From an uncultured Methanomassiliicoccaceae archaeon (lineage in GTDB: Archaea > Thermoplasmatota > Thermoplasmata > Methanomassiliicoccales > Methanomethylophilaceae), in the NCBI GenBank assembly GCA_905187815.1, contig CAJJJM010000018.1:1-26432 (forward strand): 26,432 bases of DNA, in the 5' to 3' direction. The first letter of the stretch is position 1; each line of letters begins with the position of its first letter. Shown in pieces: positions 24,066 to 26,432 of the stretch. The notes below the pieces were generated by a model, which saw only the letters and a program-made list of their open reading frames with translations, ran no database searches and was not told the DNA's origin. Made by a program: the position numbers and the translations under genes.

Positions 24066-24079
24066 GGGCCTTCGGGCCC
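24066..24079 (+). terminator. Terminator of the Hsp70 operon
   Basis: GGGCC (24066-24070) pairs with GGCCC (24075-24079) around a TTCG tetraloop, followed by TTCTTTCC, 8 bp after the final stop codon. It closely resembles the hairpins at 5855 and 10883. Confidence 0.7.
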
Positions 24080-24094
24080 TTCTTTCCACATCAT

Positions 24095-24856
24095 ATGTTT
24101 TCCTGGGATCCGAGCGTCTACTCCGAATTCGAGACCGAGCGCACACGTCCCGCCATCGACCTGCTTTCACGCATCTCCCATCTCAGGCCGCGCTCCATCA
24201 TCGATGTGGGATGCGGCCCGGGCAACAGCACAGAGCTTCTTGCACACGCATTCCCTGATGCGGAGATCATCGGCATAGACTCCTCCCCCGAGATGGTAGC
24301 CAGCGCTACCGAGAGGCTTCCGGGCATCGAGTTCGAGGTCATGGATGCGCGTGACATACACGACGGCTTCGATCTCGTGTTCTCCAGCTCTTGCATCCAA
24401 TGGATACCGGACCACGACACGCTCATCCCCAGACTCATGGACTCGTTGGAATCCGGAGGGACGCTCGCAGTACAGCTCCCGATGAACCAGGATGAACCGC
24501 TCTCCGTCATAGCCGAGGAGGTCGCTGCCGAACCTCGCTGGCACTATGCCGCCGAGAGGCCAGTCAGGTATGACCTTCCGACGCCAGAGACGTACTACGA
24601 CATACTGTCTGGATGCTCGGATCCCTTCGATATCTGGATGATAACCTACTATCACAGGATGGGGTCGCCGGAGCAGATGGTCGAATGGATCAGAGGCACC
24701 CGCCTGCGCCCGTACCTGGACCTGCTGAGCGCTGATGAATGCAGGGCGATGGAGTCGGAGATCGCTGCCAGGGTAGCAAAGGCGTATCATCCGGCAACGG
24801 ACGGCAGCATGATCATGCGTTATGAGAGGTTCTTCTTCACGGCTCAGAAAAGATGA
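24095..24856 (+). CDS. tam: Trans-aconitate 2-methyltransferase-like SAM enzyme
   Basis: The 253-residue protein matches Tam along its length: N-terminal FSWDPSVYSEFETERTRPAIDLL, SAM motif I IIDVGCGPGNSTELL (35-49), acidic loop IIGIDSSPEMV, the SSSCIQWIPDHDTLIPRLM block and GGTLAVQLPMNQDEPLS. Tam methylates trans-aconitate, a damaging by-product of the citric-acid pathway, using S-adenosylmethionine. In a methanogen it may detoxify aconitate-like acids of the incomplete TCA or methanogenic cofactor routes; that is inferred. A TATA-like ATTAAAAAC inside the upstream terminator region would give a leader of about 8 nt. Slightly lower G+C than its neighbours. The stop is three bases from that of the convergent usp gene. 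Confidence 0.85.
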   Translation: MFSWDPSVYSEFETERTRPAIDLLSRISHLRPRSIIDVGCGPGNSTELLAHAFPDAEIIGIDSSPEMVASATERLPGIEFEVMDARDIHDGFDLVFSSSCIQWIPDHDTLIPRLMDSLESGGTLAVQLPMNQDEPLSVIAEEVAAEPRWHYAAERPVRYDLPTPETYYDILSGCSDPFDIWMITYYHRMGSPEQMVEWIRGTRLRPYLDLLSADECRAMESEIAARVAKAYHPATDGSMIMRYERFFFTAQKR

Positions 24857-24859
24857 GTC

Positions 24860-25258
24860 TCAATCATCCTCATCGCTGACGAGGATGACGGTGCACTCGG
24901 CATTCTTGATGACGTAGTCGGAGACGCTCCCCAGGAAGAGCCTGTCGAGGGAGGACCTGTCCGATCTTCCCACGATGATCGTCTCGCAGTTGAAGCGCTC
25001 GGCGACGTCGAGAACCATCTCATCGGCCTTTCCGGTCTCGATGATCGTGTGGACGATGGCGCCTGCGGAGGAAGCCTTCTTCTGGGCCGCCTCCATGTAC
25101 TCACGGACGGTTGGATCCGGATCCTCGGGATCCATCTGATCCTTGGAGACGACGGTCACGATGTACAGGGGCTCATTGAAGTTGACAGCATACCTGATGG
25201 CGTAATCCAGAGCGCGTTGGCAACTCCTCCTGCCATCATATGCCAGCAGCGTAGTCAT
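24860..25258 (-). CDS. Universal stress protein, UspA family
   Basis: A 132-residue single-domain Usp: TTLLAYDGRRSCQRALDYAI, IVTVVSKDQ, ETGKADEMVLDVAERFNCETIIVGRSD, then LFLGSVSDYVIKNAECTVILV. The ATP-binding motif G-x2-G-x9-G-S/T reads G97-R-S-D100-x9-G110-S111, so the second glycine is Asp. ATP binding may therefore be weakened, although Asp7-Gly9 of the N-terminal loop remains. Such proteins modulate stress survival in many archaea. TATAAACA, read in the minus sense as TGTTTATA around 25285, is about 26 bp before the transcript start near ATG 25258, giving an almost leaderless mRNA. The last residues (SDEDD) are acidic. Confidence 0.9.
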   Translation of the reverse strand: MTTLLAYDGRRSCQRALDYAIRYAVNFNEPLYIVTVVSKDQMDPEDPDPTVREYMEAAQKKASSAGAIVHTIIETGKADEMVLDVAERFNCETIIVGRSDRSSLDRLFLGSVSDYVIKNAECTVILVSDEDD

Positions 25259-25283
25259 AGCATTAGTGGACTGGGCTGACTGG

Positions 25284-25292
25284 CTATAAACA
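25284..25292 (-). promoter_or_regulatory. TATA-like box of the usp gene
   Basis: On the minus strand TGTTTATA is centred about 28 bp before ATG 25258, in a local A+T-rich stretch. Confidence 0.5.
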
Positions 25293-25330
25293 TTGTCATT
25301 ACTGATACATAGAATATGTTAAAGGGTTTG

Positions 25331-25352
25331 CCGGACGGGTTTCCCCGTCCGG
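25331..25352 (-). terminator. Terminator after mtaB
   Basis: A perfect 9-bp stem, CCGGACGGG with CCCGTCCGG, encloses a 4-nt loop that reads GAAA on the minus strand, 14 bp after the mtaB stop. The hairpin is the strongest in the window. It ends the methanol methyltransferase transcript and shows that mtaC, if adjacent, must lie upstream of mtaB, outside the window. Confidence 0.75.
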
Positions 25353-25366
25353 ATTTTTCCTCAACC

Positions 25367-26432
25367 TCAGAGGTCGTAGCTCTTGGGGTTGAAGAGAGGA
25401 ACGGTGTCCTTGAACTCCTTGACACAGTAGTCGTAGAACTTGTCTGTGTCGTCGGGGAGGGCCTCGAGCTTCTTGATGATGTCCTTCAGGGTGTCGAGCT
25501 GCTTGTTGGTCAGTCCGAGCTCCTTGGACTCGTAGCCCTTCATGATGATGTTGGCACCGGTGATTCCAGCGGCCTTGGCCCTGAGGTACAGGTCGTTGCC
25601 GTTCTCAGCGATGGCCTGACCGACCATGTAGGCGTGGTCGTAGGCAAGGACGTAGGCCTCGGGTCCTCTGTACCTGTCAGCGTACATGTACATGTCCCTG
25701 AGGGTCTTCTCCTGTCCCAGCTGGGTGGCGGTGTTCATCAGAGCGCACTCGTATCCGAGGGATCCGAGCCAGCACTGGACGGAGGATCCACCGAACTCGG
25801 GGTGGTACTCGACGGACTCGTTGGACCACAGGTCGCAGCACTGGGCGATCAGGTTACCCTGGAGATCGCAGTGAGCGCACTGGCAGTTCTTACCCTCCTG
25901 GGCGGTGGGCTTTCCGGCGATGGCCTTGCAGATGACTCCCTCGTATCCGCAGTCCTTGTCGGGTCCGACGGCTCCAGCCTCCCAGGCAGCGAGGGTCCTG
26001 GCAGCGGAGATGCACCTGGTGACGGCGGAGAAGGTCTTCTGGACATCGTTGTCCAGGAATCCACCGGCCATGAACATGGAAACGTTTGCTCCGGAGCAGT
26101 TGGTGTCTCCACCGGCGACGGCCTTGTTCTTCTTCGCGATCTCGGAGAACTCGGACCAGATGTAGGTCATGTCGATGGAACCGAGGTATCCGACTCCGAA
26201 CAGGAAGGCGACGATGTCTCCGTTGGTGACGGCGTAGTCGGCGAACTCTTTTCCTCCGACGGACTCACAGGAGAGGTTGTCGGCACCGTTCTCGCAGGCG
26301 ATCTCGGCGCACTCGAACAGCTTCTCGGGGTAAGCGTGGGATCCACCCATGCCGGGCCTCAGCCCCTCCTCGGCCTCACGCTGGTCGGGGATGGTGTGCC
26401 TGACGGCGCAGTTGATTCCGTACTCCTCGTGG
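25367..26432 (-). CDS. mtaB: Methanol:corrinoid methyltransferase MtaB, partial (5' end outside window)
   Basis: MtaB transfers the methyl group of methanol to the corrinoid protein MtaC, the first step of methanol-dependent methanogenesis; it binds zinc. The visible 355 residues begin HEEYGINCAVRHTIPDQREAEEGLRPG and continue GGSHAYPEKLFECAEIACENGADN, AGGDTNCSGANVSMFMAGG, CQCAHCDLQGNLIAQCCDLWSNESVEY and GLTNKQLDTL..., all typical of MtaB. The full protein should be about 460 residues, so roughly 100 lie off the edge. Codon choice is strongly biased and the gene is closed by a strong hairpin, fitting a highly expressed core enzyme. No pyrrolysine codon is needed in MtaB, unlike the methylamine methyltransferases. 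It identifies the organism as a methanol-using methanogen. Confidence 0.97.
   Translation of the reverse strand, partial: HEEYGINCAVRHTIPDQREAEEGLRPGMGGSHAYPEKLFECAEIACENGADNLSCESVGGKEFADYAVTNGDIVAFLFGVGYLGSIDMTYIWSEFSEIAKKNKAVAGGDTNCSGANVSMFMAGGFLDNDVQKTFSAVTRCISAARTLAAWEAGAVGPDKDCGYEGVICKAIAGKPTAQEGKNCQCAHCDLQGNLIAQCCDLWSNESVEYHPEFGGSSVQCWLGSLGYECALMNTATQLGQEKTLRDMYMYADRYRGPEAYVLAYDHAYMVGQAIAENGNDLYLRAKAAGITGANIIMKGYESKELGLTNKQLDTLKDIIKKLEALPDDTDKFYDYCVKEFKDTVPLFNPKSYDL

Overview
The window looks like a chromosome segment from a methylotrophic methanogen of the order Methanomassiliicoccales, probably a gut-type Methanomethylophilaceae. This rests on a methanol:corrinoid methyltransferase (mtaB) at the right edge, archaeal promoter architecture (TATA-like boxes about 25 bp before starts, often with little or no leader), high G+C coding sequence, an archaeal-type pdxST pair and a formate-THF ligase. 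Every intact gene whose stop lies in the window ends in TGA. None uses TAG or TAA, which fits a lineage that decodes TAG as pyrrolysine.

Layout. 1-1798 (minus): two overlapping Sel1-repeat genes, the first cut by the window edge. 1861-3317 (minus): pdxS-pdxT for pyridoxal 5'-phosphate synthesis, with three ATGTAYA boxes upstream of the pdxS TATA box. 3534-4205 (plus): a third Sel1 protein. 4218-5741 (minus): an AlbA_2/RecG-C-like regulator broken by one in-frame TAA, preceded by a degenerate hexanucleotide repeat of alternating purines and pyrimidines. 5882-7558 (minus): fhs. 7869-10864 (plus): a ferrous iron uptake operon (two FeoA-type proteins, FeoB, a Cys-rich FeoB-associated membrane peptide) with a DtxR/IdeR-like inverted repeat at its promoter. 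10918-11082: five tandem 33-bp repeats directly upstream of an AAA/DUF4143 ATPase (11103-12437). 12706-13110: a PNPOx-like flavoprotein. 13499-13636: rubredoxin, convergent with a fourth Sel1 protein (13638-14567). 14640-15192: a two-TM peptide and an ArsR regulator with SmtB/CadC-type metal ligands.

The centrepiece is 15337-24057, a tightly packed five-gene plus-strand operon: (1) an Hsp70 ATPase/substrate-binding module fused to a von Willebrand A (MIDAS) domain; (2) a 998-aa protein with an N-terminal J-like helical region lacking HPD, two zinc ribbons and Fn3-like domains; (3) a zinc-ribbon TRAFAC-type GTPase; (4) a divergent GrpE-like exchange factor; (5) a second Hsp70 that ends after the beta substrate-binding domain, without the alpha lid. 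The order and the 1- and 4-bp overlaps argue that the products work together. My inference is a specialised chaperone/GTPase machine, perhaps a stress, assembly or conflict system, rather than the housekeeping DnaK-DnaJ-GrpE set. Two palindromes sit just upstream of its TATA box and it ends in a UUCG-loop terminator.

Downstream are a trans-aconitate methyltransferase-like gene (24095-24856), a convergent universal stress protein (24860-25258) and the 3' part of mtaB (25367-26432, minus). I saw no rRNA, tRNA, CRISPR array or insertion sequence.
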